In this document: in pieces, positions 18,285 to 26,552 of the stretch
Layout of the letters: the number at the start of each line of letters is the position of its first letter
Position numbering within the stretch: position 1 is the first letter of the stretch
DNA from: Acetobacter fallax
GTDB taxonomy: Bacteria; Pseudomonadota; Alphaproteobacteria; Acetobacterales; Acetobacteraceae
Length of the DNA: 64,000 nucleotides
Assembly: GCF_011516735.1 (NCBI RefSeq)
Contig: NZ_WOSX01000002.1
Coordinates: forward strand, 62,001 to 126,000
Reading direction: 5' to 3'
The notes under the pieces: generated by a model
Database searches by the model: none
What the model saw: the letters and a program-made list of their open reading frames with translations, nothing else
Told to the model about the DNA's origin: nothing
Position numbers and translations under genes: made by a program

Positions 18285-18296
18285 ATTGTTAACATT
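18285..18296. promoter_or_regulatory. Predicted GntR operator 2 (ATTGTTAACATT)
   Basis: This site differs from operator 1 at one base and lies 124 bases upstream of the TonB receptor start. A TTGACA follows at 18302-18307 but without a good -10 box 16-18 bases later, so the exact promoter is unresolved. Confidence 0.6.
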
Positions 18297-18419
18297 TTTC
18301 GTTGACACAATACGCCCATCGGTTTCATTCTTGTTTCGTAATATACGGACGTCGCAACAAAACCCGACGTCCCGTCCGCCCCACCCGCGCCACCCACCAG
18401 CGCCTTGAGGAACACCCGG

Positions 18420-20903
18420 ATGCGTCGTCTCAGAACCCGAAACAGGACACTCCGCGCGACACTCCTGACCAGCGTCATGCTCACAGGCGCCGCAGAACAC
18501 CTCCTCCTGCACACGGCTCCGGCCAGTGCCGCCACAGCCCGCACCGGCCACGCCGTCCGCCATCCCGGCACGGCAACAGCAGCAGCACCTGGCCGCACCA
18601 CCCCCGCGCACACGGCAAAACCCCGCCGCGCCGTCAGCGCAACCCCGGAAGTCATCGAAGTCCGCGCGGAAACAACACCGGATGGCGTCACACGCCACGC
18701 CGCCGGCGGCGGCCTGATCCACCTCCAGGACGCCCCGAAAGCCCGAAGCACCGTCTCGCAGGATTACATCGCCAAACAGGCCCCGGCCCAGAACGCCTAT
18801 AACTTCGCGAAAATGATGCCCGGCGTCGTCGTCGCCAACACCGATCCGGCAGGCCACGAAAAATCCGCCCTCTCCATGCGCGGCCTCACCCAGGACGAAA
18901 TCGCCAATACCTACAACGCCATGCCGCTCTCCAGCGTCGGCGGTTACAACCTCGATCTCGCCTGGATCGTAGACAGCGAAAACATCGGCACCGTCTCCGC
19001 CCAGCCCGGCTCATCAAACCTGGATACAGCAGCCATCAACGGATCAGGCGGCAGCTTCACCCTCACCACACGGGATCCGTCAAAGAAGTTCGGAGGACTT
19101 GTCGATTTCGGCGCCGGCTCGCGTGACTACACCCGCCAGTTCGTTCGCATCGACACCGGAGAATGGGGACATTCGGGAATCCGCTCCTTCATCTCCGCCT
19201 CCAACCAGCATGATTCCTTCTATCGCGGCCCCGGCGAGGAAAGTTTCCAGCATCTCGACTTTCACGTTCTGAAAGAGTGGGACCCCGACAATCGCATCTC
19301 GCTCATCGGTGGCTTCATGCGCGGCCTCGCCGGCAACGAGCCCTACTGGAGCACAACCATGGCCAACTGGCACAAGCTGGGATGGTCCAATCAGCTCGCC
19401 CGTTATTACGACCCCAAAACACAAAACACTGATTACTGGAAACAGAACTGGCTCCACTCGCGCACCTATAACCTCCTCGCCCCGTCGAAATTCAGATTCG
19501 GAAAAGTCCGTCTCGAAATAACGCCTTACACTGCTTACAACAATAAAGTGTACGGAGCCGGAACCGACCTTGGGAATACCGTTTATTACGGAAACCAGCA
19601 GATCACCGCCATGGTCATTCCCGGCCAGCTTCCAGGGACCAGTTCCGGAAACGCGGAATCCTATTCCAGCCTCAACGAAATGCGCGGCGGCGTCGTCACC
19701 AAAGCCACCATCGATCTCGGCGCCAATCACCCCTATCTCGGCTACTGGTTCGATTACGACAATTCAACCGACCTCACCGGCTATACCGGCGTCAACAGCG
19801 ACGGCTCCCCCACAACACCCTGGGGCTCGTCAGACAAAAGCCTGAAAATGCCCAACGGCCAGAACTACTACAGCGCCAATTACAGCGACATCACCACAAC
19901 ACACGCCCTGTTCGCCGGCGATACCCTCAAACTGTTCCACGACAAACTCGTGATCGATGGCGGCATGCGCGTCACCATGATCAACAGGAACGCCACCCAG
20001 CGCCTCCCCGGCCTGCCCTACAAAATCGGCCTCAACGAACTGCAACTTCTGCCCCAGCTCGGCGGCCACTACCAGATCAACAAAAACTGGCAGGTCTTCG
20101 CCGGTGTCGCCACCGGCGCCAAAGCCCCGCCCGACAGCTACCTGCTGACCACCCTCAACCCGAACACCGGCGCCTACGCTTCAAAAGGCAGCAATTCGGT
20201 CAAGGAAGAATACTCAATCTCCGAAGAAGCCGGCGTCCGCTACAACGACGACATCTTCGTCGGCTCCCTCACCTATTTCCACTACAACTTCACAAATCGC
20301 CAGATCTCCACATACGGTTATCTCGGCAACCAGCAGATCGCGGAAAACATCAACGGTGGCGGCCAGACCAGCAATGGCTTCGACGTTGAACTCGGCACCC
20401 GCCCCTTCTATCACTTCCGCCCTTACGTTTCGGCGCAGTATCTGCATTCCGTCATCGACAACAACATCCGTGTCGGCGACGATTACCTGCCGACCAAAGG
20501 CAAAATCTCGACCAACGCACCGAAATGGACAACCGCCCTCGGCATCGACTGGGATAACGGAACGTTCTTCTGGAATTTCGACATGACGTATTTCTCACGT
20601 CAGTATTCAACCTTCATGAACGATGAATCCCTGCCAAAACTCGTCACCGAAAACCTCACCATCGGCGCCCGTCTCAACCGCAACACCTGGCTCGGACGTC
20701 AGCTCTCCTTTATGAAATCCCCGGAAATCATGCTCTGGATCAACAACCTCGCCAACACCAAAGCCTATTCCGCCATCAACAGCGTAAAACTCAACGCCCA
20801 CACCACAAAAGGCATCTACGGCACTGAAATTGCCGGCACGTCGCCCACCTACAACACACTGAGCGATTTCTACGCTATCGTAACATTCCGCACCGGATTC
20901 TGA
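18420..20903 (+). CDS. TonB-dependent outer-membrane receptor (family member 3)
   Basis: The 827-residue receptor has an Arg-rich N-terminus and signal peptide to about residue 38, a Thr/Ala/Pro/His-rich linker, TonB-box-like EVIEVRA at 77-83, GGGLI at 96-100, plug signature QDYIAKQAPAQN at 114-125 and a terminal Phe. The ATG at 18420 is used because GAGGAA precedes it by seven bases; the frame opens at a TTG at 18405. It is the outer-membrane member of the GntR-linked cluster, placed between the racemase-like gene and the dioxygenases, with a predicted operator of its own upstream. A function as importer for the substrate of the NCS1 permease is a reasonable inference. An iron-siderophore role is an alternative, given the iron enzymes next door. 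Confidence 0.93.
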   Translation: MRRLRTRNRTLRATLLTSVMLTGAAEHLLLHTAPASAATARTGHAVRHPGTATAAAPGRTTPAHTAKPRRAVSATPEVIEVRAETTPDGVTRHAAGGGLIHLQDAPKARSTVSQDYIAKQAPAQNAYNFAKMMPGVVVANTDPAGHEKSALSMRGLTQDEIANTYNAMPLSSVGGYNLDLAWIVDSENIGTVSAQPGSSNLDTAAINGSGGSFTLTTRDPSKKFGGLVDFGAGSRDYTRQFVRIDTGEWGHSGIRSFISASNQHDSFYRGPGEESFQHLDFHVLKEWDPDNRISLIGGFMRGLAGNEPYWSTTMANWHKLGWSNQLARYYDPKTQNTDYWKQNWLHSRTYNLLAPSKFRFGKVRLEITPYTAYNNKVYGAGTDLGNTVYYGNQQITAMVIPGQLPGTSSGNAESYSSLNEMRGGVVTKATIDLGANHPYLGYWFDYDNSTDLTGYTGVNSDGSPTTPWGSSDKSLKMPNGQNYYSANYSDITTTHALFAGDTLKLFHDKLVIDGGMRVTMINRNATQRLPGLPYKIGLNELQLLPQLGGHYQINKNWQVFAGVATGAKAPPDSYLLTTLNPNTGAYASKGSNSVKEEYSISEEAGVRYNDDIFVGSLTYFHYNFTNRQISTYGYLGNQQIAENINGGGQTSNGFDVELGTRPFYHFRPYVSAQYLHSVIDNNIRVGDDYLPTKGKISTNAPKWTTALGIDWDNGTFFWNFDMTYFSRQYSTFMNDESLPKLVTENLTIGARLNRNTWLGRQLSFMKSPEIMLWINNLANTKAYSAINSVKLNAHTTKGIYGTEIAGTSPTYNTLSDFYAIVTFRTGF

Positions 20904-21017
20904 GAACACATCACCACTTCCGACTCCTCCATGCCGGAGACCACACTCCCCGGCCAGAAGATCGCCCGACCAGACAGCGCCTGATCAGACAGTGCCCGAT
21001 CAGCAAGGAACCCGTCC

Positions 21018-21980
21018 ATGCCAGATGCCATTCCCGTCATCGATATCGGGCAATACGGCACCGACAGCGCCCGCTCCGCCGCCATCGCCACGGAGACAGA
21101 CCGCGCCTGCCGCGAAACCGGCTTCTTCCTGATCACAGGCCACGATGTTCCCAAATCCGACACCGCCACACTCTTCAGCGAAGCGCGACAGTTCTTTCGC
21201 CTTCCCACCGAACAGAAACTGAAAAGCCGCGGCCCGGGCGGCCACATCGCGCGTGGCTACACGCCTTTCCGTGGTGAAACCCTCGCCGCAGGCACCAGCC
21301 CCGACACCACCCACACACCCGATCTCAAAGAGATGCTGGATTTCGGTCCCGAACCCGCCGACGGCATCACCCCCGATAACGGCTTCTTCGCCCCCGACAT
21401 CTGGCCCGAACAGCCCGCCGGCCTGAAACCCGCCATCCAGGCTTATACGCGTCACATGAGCACCCTCGCCACCACCCTGCTCCGCATCTTCGCCGAGACC
21501 CTGAACGTCCCCGAACACATCTTCCTGAACGCCCACCGCCGCAACATCAGCGCCCTCCGCCTGATCTGCTACCCCGAAAGCGACAGTCCCTCCCCCGCAC
21601 CGACACGCGGCGGCGCCCACACCGATTACGGCTCCCTCACCATTCTCACCGCCGATAACGCCACCGGCGGCCTCCAGGCAAAACTCCGTTCCGGCAACTG
21701 GGTCGATGTCATCCCGCAACCCGGTCAGTTCGCCATCAATATCGGTGACATCATGCCCGTCTGGACCAATGATCGCTGGGTCTCCACCCCCCATCGTGTC
21801 ATCGCCGCGCCCGCCTCAGACCGCGCCCGCTCACGCCGCCACAGCATCGTGTTCTTCCACCAGCCCGACCCGGACGCCATCATCGCCCCCGGTGACACCC
21901 CCCATTATCCGCCCACCACCTACGGCGATCACTGGCGCCGGAAATGGCTCGCCACCAGACAACAGAGCGCTGCCCCATGA
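21018..21980 (+). CDS. 2-oxoglutarate/Fe(II) oxygenase, isopenicillin-N-synthase-like (1)
   Basis: The 320-residue protein has the two-part layout of this family: DIOX_N at about 4-115 (IPVIDIGQYG, CRETGFFLITGHDVP) and the 2OG-Fe(II) domain at 175-285. Iron ligands are His201 and Asp203 (AHTDYGS) and His259 (TPHRV). The 2OG carboxylate motif R-x-S is complete (Arg274-His275-Ser276). Enzymes of this group hydroxylate or desaturate small molecules, including fungal thymine hydroxylases. It overlaps the next dioxygenase by four bases, so both are coupled. The position in a cluster with an NCS1 permease suggests a nucleobase- or hydantoin-like substrate (inference). Confidence 0.92.
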   Translation: MPDAIPVIDIGQYGTDSARSAAIATETDRACRETGFFLITGHDVPKSDTATLFSEARQFFRLPTEQKLKSRGPGGHIARGYTPFRGETLAAGTSPDTTHTPDLKEMLDFGPEPADGITPDNGFFAPDIWPEQPAGLKPAIQAYTRHMSTLATTLLRIFAETLNVPEHIFLNAHRRNISALRLICYPESDSPSPAPTRGGAHTDYGSLTILTADNATGGLQAKLRSGNWVDVIPQPGQFAINIGDIMPVWTNDRWVSTPHRVIAAPASDRARSRRHSIVFFHQPDPDAIIAPGDTPHYPPTTYGDHWRRKWLATRQQSAAP

Positions 21981-22930
21981 ACCCGGATCCCGGCATCATT
22001 CCCGTCCTCGACGTCACCCGTGCGCTGGCCGGAGACCCGGCCGCAGCCGAAGATACCGCCAGCCTCCTTCGCGCAGCCTCCGAAGAGACCGGCTTCGTCT
22101 TCATCCGTGGCCATGGCATCCCGGCATCAAAAATCGCCGCAGGGTTCGCCGCCGCCGAAGCCTTCCACAGCCTCCCCGCCGCCATTAAAAACCACTGGCC
22201 GATCAACGATGCCATGGAAGGCTACCTCGCACAGGGCGGCGCCACCTTTACAACGTCCCCGGATCTCTCAGCAGAAAACCGTTCCGACCGAAACGCCGCC
22301 TTCTTCATCGGCGATATTCGCCCCGACGGCACCATCCCCTGTCCGGATATCGCCGAACTTCCCGATTTCCGCCCCGCCATATCCGCCCTTTATCAGGCAT
22401 TCCTCACCCTCTCCCACGCCCTGCTCCCGCTCTATGCGCGCGCTCTCAGGCTCCCGTCCGATACATTCGAACCCGCGTTCAGACACCCCATGACCACCCT
22501 GCGCCTCACCCATTATCCGCCAGCACAGTACCAGCCCGACGAATACGGAATCGCGCCGCACGTGGATTCCAGCTTCATCACCCTGCTCGCGCAAAACCCC
22601 GTCCCCGGCCTGCAACTCCGGCTCCGCGACGGACGCTGGACCGATGCCCCCTCCCTCCCGGACACCCTGCTCATCAACACCGGCGACATGCTCCGCCGAT
22701 GGAGCAATGACCGCTTCATCGCCACACCCCACCGCGCCAGCAATGCCAGCGAAAAAGACCGTCACGCCATCCCGTTTTTTTTCCACCCCGACAAAGAATA
22801 TCGCATGACCTGCCTTCCGGGATGCGAAACACCGGAACGCCCCGAAGGCTATCCGCCCCTCACGGCCGCCGAATACATGACCTGGTTCAACCGCAACAAT
22901 TACCGCCACATGGCAGGAAAGTCCGCGTGA
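21977..22930 (+). CDS. 2-oxoglutarate/Fe(II) oxygenase, isopenicillin-N-synthase-like (2)
   Basis: A second, diverged member of the same family (317 residues from the ATG at 21977, which overlaps the upstream stop as ATGA). DIOX_N is at about 6-120 (SEETGFVFIRGHGIP). Iron ligands are His195 and Asp197 (PHVDSSF) and His252 (TPHRAS). The co-substrate motif is altered: Arg262-His263-Ala264 instead of R-x-S, in DRHAIPFFFHPDKE. The loss of the Ser may weaken or change 2-oxoglutarate binding, or the protein may use another co-substrate. Two unlike dioxygenases coupled in tandem suggest consecutive oxidation steps or a heterodimer. Confidence 0.9.
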   Translation: MNPDPGIIPVLDVTRALAGDPAAAEDTASLLRAASEETGFVFIRGHGIPASKIAAGFAAAEAFHSLPAAIKNHWPINDAMEGYLAQGGATFTTSPDLSAENRSDRNAAFFIGDIRPDGTIPCPDIAELPDFRPAISALYQAFLTLSHALLPLYARALRLPSDTFEPAFRHPMTTLRLTHYPPAQYQPDEYGIAPHVDSSFITLLAQNPVPGLQLRLRDGRWTDAPSLPDTLLINTGDMLRRWSNDRFIATPHRASNASEKDRHAIPFFFHPDKEYRMTCLPGCETPERPEGYPPLTAAEYMTWFNRNNYRHMAGKSA

Positions 22931-24417
22931 TGCCCGACGCCATCCCGTTCACCGAAGCCGATCCGCGCCTCGCCAACAGCGCCCTGCTGCCCACGCAGGA
23001 TCGTAACTGGACGTGGTACGATTATCTCTCGTTCTGGATGTCAGACGTCCACAGCGTCGGAACCTACGTCACACTGGGCAACCTCTTCGCCGGCGATCTG
23101 CCCGGCATGGCCGTCGTCCTCGGCCTCTTCCTTGGCATCTTCCTTGTGCAGACACTCTGCAACCTCGTCGCCATCCCCAGCCAGCAAACCGGAACCCCGT
23201 TTCCCGTCGTCTGCCGCGCCTCCTTCGGCGTCAAAGGCGCCCTCATCCCCGCCTTCGTCAGAGGCGTCATCGCCATTGCGTGGTACGGCATCCAGACCTG
23301 GCTCGCCTCAAACGCCCTCGTCGTGCTCATCATCAAAACCACACCTGGCCTCGCACCATGGGCCGACGTCACGCAGCACGGCCTCGCCAGCCTCTCCACG
23401 CTCGGCTGGGGTGCCTTTCTCGCCCTCTGGCTCGTGCAGGCCGCCGTGTTCTGGCGCGGCATAGACGCCATCAAACATTTTACCGAATGGGCCGGCCCGG
23501 TCATCTACGTGGTCATGCTCGCTCTTGATCTCTATCTTCTCCAGCGCGTCGGCTTTCAGACCGGCCTTCATGCCATCACCAGCAGCATGATCTTCACCAG
23601 CACCACCCCCTCATCGCACGGCACCTTCACCGCCATCATCATGACCCTGATGCTGACCGTCTCCTATTTCTCCGCTCCCATGCTCAATTTCGGCGATTTC
23701 GCCCGCTACGCCAAAAGCACAAAAGCCATCAGACGGGGCAATCTCTGGGGCCTGCCCGTCAACTTTCTCGCCTTCACCGCTCTCACTTTCTCCACAATCG
23801 CACTGACCGTTCCCGCCTTCGGCATCCGCATCTCAGACCCCGTCGAGACAGCAGCCCGGACCGACAACACAACCGTCATCGTCATCGCCATCCTCGCCTT
23901 CATGATCGCCACGGCCGGCATCAACGTCGTCGTAAACTTCGTCTCCGCCTCTTTCGATTTCTCCAATCTGGCCCCTGAGAAAATCGGCTGGCGCACCGCC
24001 GGCATGGCCGCGGCAGTCCTCTCGGTCTTCATGACCCCATGGAACCTCTACAACAGTCCCGCCGCCATGCACCTCACACTGGACTTCCTCGCCAGCCTCA
24101 TCGGCCCGTTCTACGGAATCATCATCGCCGATTATTTCCTCATCAGCGGCAAAGCCATTTCCGTACCAGACCTCTACACCCTCTCTCCCAAAGGCCGCTA
24201 CTGGTACAAAAACGGCATTAACCGAGCCGCCGTCCTCACCCTTTTCCTCTCCACACTCTTCGCCAATATCGCGATCTTCCTGCCGGGACTCTCAGATTTG
24301 CCCGGCCTCTCCTGGTTCTTCGGCAGCCTCTGCGCCGCTCTCCTCTACCCACTCCTGAACCAGAAACGACCGTCTGCCACATCCACGAAATCCAGCCTCA
24401 CAACGATGCACGGATAA
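22930..24417 (+). CDS. NCS1-family nucleobase/hydantoin permease
   Basis: The 495-residue protein has about 12 membrane segments and the NCS1 (PF02133) signature: NWTWYDYLSFWMSDVHSVGT at the start, GTPFPVVCRASFGVKGA, and AIAWYGIQTWLAS with the conserved Trp-x-GIQT. NCS1 proteins import purines, pyrimidines, allantoin or 5-substituted hydantoins with Na+ or H+ across the inner membrane. Its ATG at 22930 shares one base with the stop of the second dioxygenase. It is the inner-membrane partner to the TonB receptor at 18420. The exact substrate cannot be read from the sequence. Confidence 0.93.
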   Translation: MPDAIPFTEADPRLANSALLPTQDRNWTWYDYLSFWMSDVHSVGTYVTLGNLFAGDLPGMAVVLGLFLGIFLVQTLCNLVAIPSQQTGTPFPVVCRASFGVKGALIPAFVRGVIAIAWYGIQTWLASNALVVLIIKTTPGLAPWADVTQHGLASLSTLGWGAFLALWLVQAAVFWRGIDAIKHFTEWAGPVIYVVMLALDLYLLQRVGFQTGLHAITSSMIFTSTTPSSHGTFTAIIMTLMLTVSYFSAPMLNFGDFARYAKSTKAIRRGNLWGLPVNFLAFTALTFSTIALTVPAFGIRISDPVETAARTDNTTVIVIAILAFMIATAGINVVVNFVSASFDFSNLAPEKIGWRTAGMAAAVLSVFMTPWNLYNSPAAMHLTLDFLASLIGPFYGIIIADYFLISGKAISVPDLYTLSPKGRYWYKNGINRAAVLTLFLSTLFANIAIFLPGLSDLPGLSWFFGSLCAALLYPLLNQKRPSATSTKSSLTTMHG

Positions 24418-25228
24418 GACCAGTCCACACAGAAACTGACACCATGACAAAAGCTTGGGCGGTGCCCGCACCCGAAAGGGAGCGCGGCTTCCCACATCCG
24501 GAGTTGCAGACTGACAAACCAGCTTTCAAAGGCTCTGTCAGCGTTACGTGCCAGCATCTTCTCAGGGCTTTGCCCTGAAACCCGCCAAACGTCGCAGACC
24601 TTTGGAAACCATTTTATTAACAGATCGGGGTGAAGGGGGCCGCGCTCCCTTCCGGGTCCGGGCAGAACCCGGACTTCCGCCTGCTCTTAAAAAACAAAAG
24701 ATCAACACGTAACGCTCACAGAGTCATTTCAAAGGCCTGTGACCTTTTGGCAGGACACGGGGCAGAACCCCGGAACTCCGCCATGTGTGCCAGCATCAAC
24801 GCAGGCTAGTCATTAAAGCAGGTTATACCAGAGGTTGTGAAGACTGACCTGTCTATGAGAGTATCCGGGCTCTGCCCGGACCCGGCAGGGACCGCAGGCC
24901 CCTGCACCCCGATTTGCTGATCATAAATGGTTTCAAAAGATCTGCGATCTTTGGCGGGTTCCAGCGTCAAAGGCCAGACCCTCTGGTATTAATATACCGC
25001 AGGCAGAAACGCAGGTACCCACAGTGCATTATACAGATTTATCTATTTCTTATCTGCATTTTATACCAGAGACTATGACAATGACCTGCCGATGAAAGTA
25101 TTCGGACCAGTCTGCATCACAGCCCCCCGTACCCCGGTCTGTTTATAATAAGGCTATCCGTGACCTTTGATGGTCATCACGGAAAAAAACAGCACACCAC
25201 CAGCAGACTTCCCTGCACCACAACAAAA
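24418..25228. other. Gene-free region rich in repeats
   Basis: About 810 bases hold a composite of several repeat copies (24446-24980) followed by a degenerate stretch (25020-25165) with TTATACCAGAG-type and GTGACCTTTGATGG remnants. No coding sequence is credible. Confidence 0.6.
24446..24980. repeat. Dispersed intergenic repeat, composite copy D
   Basis: At least three partial copies are fused here. One (about 24530-24675) reads in the opposite sense to copy A (CAGGGCTTTGCCCTG, CGCAGACCTTTGGAAACC, CGGGGTGAAGGGGGC, GGTCCGGGCAGAACCCGG). One (24715-24780) is short. One (24822-24970) begins with TTATACCAGAGGTTGTGAAG and runs through CCGGGCTCTGCCCGG, GGCAGGGACCGCAGG and CCTGCACCCCGATTTGCTGA. The TTATACCAGAG block recurs at 51186-51215 and, diverged, at 59345-59376. 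Confidence 0.75.
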
Positions 25229-25612
25229 TTACAGGACTGGCAACACCGAAAGAGGAACAGCCTGCGCAGAAGGAGGAACAGGAAGCACCGCAGCATGCCG
25301 GGGAACACGACCGAAAACCGGGATGCCTTTTTCGAGCGGAACAAGGCGCAGATCATCACTCCCGAGCAGAAGCAATCCTTCAGCCTTTTTTCCGGATCGC
25401 GTCAGCTTCAGAACCGCAGCGGCATGGATCAACGTCCGAAAACGATGAAAAGACTGATGCCGCGCCACTGAACCCGAAAGCGCGCCAAGTCCGGCCGCTG
25501 CCTCCAGAGCTTCATTCGAAACCCCGCAACTGACGCGACGCGTACCAACGAGAATTTCAAACGGAATATACCCGGTATCAGACTGACCCGACATCAACAT
25601 CCCTGATTTCAT
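25229..25612 (-). CDS. Hypothetical protein, possibly DUF1488-like
   Basis: The 127-residue product is not clearly assignable. Its first two thirds (YIPFEILVGTRRVSCGVSNE, then ALEAAAGL and FRTLIHAAAVLKL) resemble short alphaproteobacterial DUF1488-type proteins, in which a receptor-like FEVLV...RV.C.IS.EAL block precedes a helical segment. The Pro/Val-rich C-terminus has no counterpart I recognise and may run into unrelated sequence after a lost stop. Start ATG 25612 has AAGGAT upstream. It lies isolated in a repeat-rich, gene-poor stretch, so it may be a degrading gene. Confidence 0.5.
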   Translation of the reverse strand: MKSGMLMSGQSDTGYIPFEILVGTRRVSCGVSNEALEAAAGLGALSGSVARHQSFHRFRTLIHAAAVLKLTRSGKKAEGLLLLGSDDLRLVPLEKGIPVFGRVPRHAAVLPVPPSAQAVPLSVLPVL

Positions 25613-25767
25613 ATATGAAAATCCTTATCAGGCAGAAGCCCTGTGCACAGAAAACCACCCCAGTCCTGACGCCGCATCACAATCAGCGAGTCAGGATATC
25701 GCCGCAACGATCCAGGTGATTACGATAAAAGCCGCAGACCGATGAAAACAGACTAGCTAAAGCAGCC

Positions 25768-25902
25768 TTATTTTCGAACAGCTTTCGGTTGCGATGCTTT
25801 CCCCTGCAATTGCAACAGAGCATTCTGTGCCTCAATGCCAGGCTTTTTTGCCGCTTTAGGTTTCTTGATTTCGCGATTTCCGCGTTTTTGACCTTTAGGC
25901 AT
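25768..25902 (-). CDS. Small basic conserved protein (44 residues)
   Basis: The frame starting at the ATG at 25902 encodes a Lys/Arg-rich 44-residue product beginning MPKGQKRGNREIKKPKAAKK. An excellent Shine-Dalgarno sequence (GGAGGGGAG, six bases before the ATG) shows this start is used rather than the in-frame one at 25989. Similar short MPKGQ-RGNRE-KKPK proteins occur widely in proteobacteria without known function; this is from general recollection, not a search. The charge suggests nucleic-acid or ribosome contact (inference). Confidence 0.72.
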   Translation of the reverse strand: MPKGQKRGNREIKKPKAAKKPGIEAQNALLQLQGKASQPKAVRK

Positions 25903-26552
25903 ATTGAACTCCCCTCCGCGCCAGGGCGCAGTATAATACAGAGACTCATGGCTAAAACCAGGATGTCCGGAGTCATAAAGCAGAAACAAATATTTTTATA
26001 AAAACTCTGACATGTTGTCTGCCGAACCGGCTTATATCACCCGACGCACGCTACGTCTATTTTTATATCGTTGCAAAATATAATCTCTTAAAGCCTGCAC
26101 TCCGACTTTACAGCACCATGATTCGCAGAAAAATAGTCCGGCCCGCTCCCAACCAGCACGACATAATAACGCCCGACAAAAGACATACCGCCTTTCCAGC
26201 GGCATCAGGCAGGCTTCTCATGACGTGACACACCCCCGGAACAGCCAGCCCTCGTACAAAAATCACCGCACCAGTCCTGTCAGAGGCTATTTCAAAAGCT
26301 CTCCTGCCGGCGATCCGCCGCGCGTTTTCTGCGCTCCGATGCTCATGGCGCACAAGGACGCTCCCGCTCAGCAGAGAAGCTTTTGAAACAGCCTCTTATA
26401 GAGCCGTCATCACTGAACTCTGCGCATGAAACGACCCATCCCACATTGACACAATGCTCCGCCTGCGCCCCCATACGTCAAAATCTCAGCCACTCCGGGC
26501 ACTCATTCCCCCTCTCCCGGCACCCTGAAACCCTCCCCCGCAGGAGAACTCT
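25903..26552. other. Intergenic region with MITE-like element
   Basis: About 650 bases. The first 200 are AT-rich and probably carry the promoter of the 44-residue gene. The MITE-like element is at 26282-26396. The remainder upstream of 26553 contains only the ribosome-binding site of the deacylase gene. A minus-strand frame at 26108-26353 overlaps the element and is not called. Confidence 0.45.
26282..26396. mobile_element. MITE-like element with 19-bp terminal inverted repeats
   Basis: The left end AGAGGCTATTTCAAAAGCT (26282-26300) and the right end (26378-26396, complement AGAGGCTGTTTCAAAAGCT) match at 18 of 19 bases and bound a 115-bp segment with no coding capacity. The short length and terminal inverted repeats fit a miniature element moved by a transposase encoded elsewhere. 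The end sequence looks like that of IS5-type elements but I cannot confirm it. I see no clear target-site duplication. Confidence 0.6.

Noticed and set aside
18302-18330. TTGACA as a -35 box upstream of TonB receptor 3
   Set aside because: No acceptable -10 sequence occurs at 16-18 bases spacing, so a complete promoter was not called.
26108-26353. An 81-codon minus-strand frame near the MITE-like element
   Set aside because: It starts inside the element, lacks a ribosome-binding site and has no domain.
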